This document shows, one piece after another, positions 6,040-7,005 of a DNA stretch of 7,005 nucleotides. How positions within the stretch are numbered: the stretch's first letter is position 1; the number at the start of each line of letters is the position of its first letter. This DNA is from Gammaproteobacteria bacterium TMED139 (GTDB lineage Bacteria > Pseudomonadota > Gammaproteobacteria > Pseudomonadales > Pseudohongiellaceae), in contig NHGO01000054.1 in assembly GCA_002172295.1 (NCBI GenBank), forward strand, positions 40,715 to 47,719. Direction: 5' to 3'. The translations under genes were made by a program, and so were the position numbers. The notes under the pieces were generated by a model, which was not told the origin of the DNA, did not search any database, and was given only the letters and a program-made list of their open reading frames with translations.

Positions 6040-6856
6040 ACAACGAGAATCGTTGTCTCAGGAAATGAGCGACACCATCGCTATCATTCGCACCAATAAT
6101 TTCAGTTGCCACTTCTTTTAGTTTAATTTTCGCGTTCGCCGGGGCATAACTTTCATCCGAAAGTTTAAACATACTCAGGTCATTATCACTATCACCAAAA
6201 CAAATTAAATTGGTAGCTCCGAGCTGCTCAGCAATTTTCTTTACTGCCGCCCCCTTACTAGCTTGGTAGTGATGAATATCCATCCACTTGTATGCGCTTC
6301 CCTCTATCGCTGGGCCCGAGTAAGTTACTAAATTTGTATTATTATTTAATCCTCTCTCGATTTCTTCGACCGCGGCCGCGACACCAATCAAACTTACATT
6401 CGTTACTTGACTCAGGCTCGACAGTTGATTCAAAGGCATTATCTTAGCTTTGGAGTTTTGATAACGCACACTGATTAGTTTTTTTTCAATATCGTGACGC
6501 GGTGAAGCGTGATAAATGAAATAGTCATTGCTATCGACTGCGTGAACAAACGGAGTGATACCCTGCATGCCTGCAGTTTCGATAATATTAGAAACTTCGA
6601 CCGAACCTAACAAGTGCTCGAGAGTCAACTTATGGGCTTTGGGATCCCATATTGTTACACCATTACTGTAAACCTGCGGCAAATCAAAACCATGCCCCTC
6701 TAAAATACTTGTACCAGTGAGCATAGTCCGACCAGTCGCCGCAGAGTATGCAATTCCATTTTTCCCCAGTTTTGCCAAGGTCTCTTTTGTAAAGTGAGAT
6801 ATTTCAGACTCACTGTTAAGTAACGTACCATCAAGGTCAAAAAATATTAAATTCAT
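6038..6856 (-). CDS. Cof-type HAD-IIB phosphatase
   Basis: The product has 272 residues and is a haloacid dehalogenase superfamily hydrolase of subclass IIB, which generally dephosphorylates sugar phosphates, nucleotides or cofactor phosphates in the cytoplasm. Motif I is DLDGT with nucleophile Asp7 and acid/base Asp9. Motif II is the Thr41 region AATGR (39-43). The motif III lysine is Lys201 in QASKGAA, and motif IV is GDSDND (221-226). The substrate-selecting C2 cap lies between motifs II and III (about 80-190). All catalytic residues are present and the length is normal. The ATG (complement of 6854-6856) is preceded by nine T residues and no good Shine-Dalgarno; a GGTG lies 11 bases upstream. 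The gene is AT-rich (about 39% GC in sampled lines) and convergent to the rest of the window. Substrate cannot be predicted from sequence; YbiV/YidA-like sugar phosphatases are the nearest analogues. Confidence 0.93.
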   Translation of the reverse strand: MNLIFFDLDGTLLNSESEISHFTKETLAKLGKNGIAYSAATGRTMLTGTSILEGHGFDLPQVYSNGVTIWDPKAHKLTLEHLLGSVEVSNIIETAGMQGITPFVHAVDSNDYFIYHASPRHDIEKKLISVRYQNSKAKIMPLNQLSSLSQVTNVSLIGVAAAVEEIERGLNNNTNLVTYSGPAIEGSAYKWMDIHHYQASKGAAVKKIAEQLGATNLICFGDSDNDLSMFKLSDESYAPANAKIKLKEVATEIIGANDSDGVAHFLRQRFSL

Positions 6857-6917
6857 GAAAAAAAAAGCACCAGCTACATCTACAAAGCATAATGTTCACT
6901 AACTAAAGGCTAACACC
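6857..6917. other. Upstream region of the HAD gene
   Basis: This spacer should contain the minus-strand promoter and leader of the HAD gene. It ends next to the start codon with nine consecutive A on the plus strand (T on the coding strand). The best -10-like sequences on the minus strand (CATTAT or TATGCT, around 6887-6895) have no well-spaced -35, so I do not call a promoter. Confidence 0.3.
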
Positions 6918-6959
6918 AAAAATCCAAGCGATTAGCCTAAGCTACAGAGGCTTTTGGAT
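6918..6959 (-). terminator. Possible minus-strand terminator at the right edge
   Basis: Read on the minus strand, ATCCAA (6959-6954) pairs with TTGGAT (6927-6922), with an inner AGCCT (6952-6948) to AGGCT (6938-6934) stem, and TTTT follows (6921-6918). The internal loop is asymmetric, so the fold is less clean than a textbook terminator. It would fit the end of a gene entering from the right edge, upstream of the HAD gene. Confidence 0.35.
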
Positions 6960-7004
6960 AGTCTGTCGTTGAACTCCAAGACCTTCAACTCCCACGCGAA
7001 CAAC
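6942..7004 (-). CDS. Possible C-terminal end of an unidentified minus-strand gene
   Basis: One minus-strand frame is open from the window edge (first complete codon 7004-7002) for 20 codons to TAG at 6944-6942. It reads VVRVGVEGLGVQRQTIQKPL. Nine of the 20 codons start with G, the codon bias expected of coding sequence, and the stop falls inside the possible terminator at 6918-6959. A second minus-strand frame is also open, to TAA at 6934-6932, but it has a less coding-like composition. The piece is too short to recognise a family, and it may be non-coding. Confidence 0.3.
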   Translation of the reverse strand, partial: VVRVGVEGLGVQRQTIQKPL

Positions 7005-7005
7005 A

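Noticed and set aside
5985..6945. Phage-type attachment site made from the 3' end of tRNA-Met
   Set aside because: The only downstream matches to the tRNA 3' end are AGCTAC-like 6-mers (near 6872 and 6940), far too short, and no integrase gene is visible.
1..7005. CRISPR array, insertion sequence, toxin-antitoxin or defence system
   Set aside because: No regularly spaced repeats, transposase motifs or small gene pairs were found; all long frames are accounted for by housekeeping or hydrolase genes.

Overview
The window is a core-genome segment of a gammaproteobacterium. The order ispE - tRNA-Gln(UUG) - prs - rplY - pth - ychF, followed a little further on by an elongator tRNA-Met, matches the arrangement I know from Pseudomonas and related Gammaproteobacteria. 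Both tRNAs encode their 3' CCA, and IspE, Prs, Pth and YchF all match their E. coli counterparts closely in motifs and length. Base composition is moderate (hand counts of sampled lines give about 48% GC in ychF), so this is not a high-GC Pseudomonas. A marine, oligotrophic-type lineage is possible, but that is a guess.

Layout from left to right: the 3' two thirds of ispE (MEP isoprenoid pathway); a short spacer with a probable promoter; tRNA-Gln; prs (PRPP synthase) with a GTG start and its own likely promoter starting in the T-run directly behind the tRNA; a 175-base spacer with three consecutive inverted repeats; then the tight block rplY (L25/CTC) - pth - ychF - M20 metallopeptidase, with gaps of 30, 11 and 15 bases and all on the plus strand; a consensus-like promoter with a GC-rich discriminator; tRNA-Met(CAU); and a bidirectional terminator. 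A convergent Cof-type HAD phosphatase gene lies on the minus strand. The last 150 bases hold a hairpin that could be a minus-strand terminator and possibly the last 20 codons of another minus-strand gene.

Functionally, the left and middle parts are housekeeping: isoprenoid precursor, PRPP for nucleotides and amino acids, a 5S rRNA-binding ribosomal protein, rescue of peptidyl-tRNA, a ribosome-associated ATPase and two tRNAs. The least expected element is the exported M20 peptidase placed between ychF and tRNA-Met. It has a complete dinuclear zinc site and a signal peptide, and it is more GC-rich than ychF, while the HAD gene on the other side of the tRNA is clearly AT-richer. I see no CRISPR array, insertion sequence, phage gene or defence system, and nothing that amounts to a previously undescribed system. 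The findings are modest regulatory and compositional observations.
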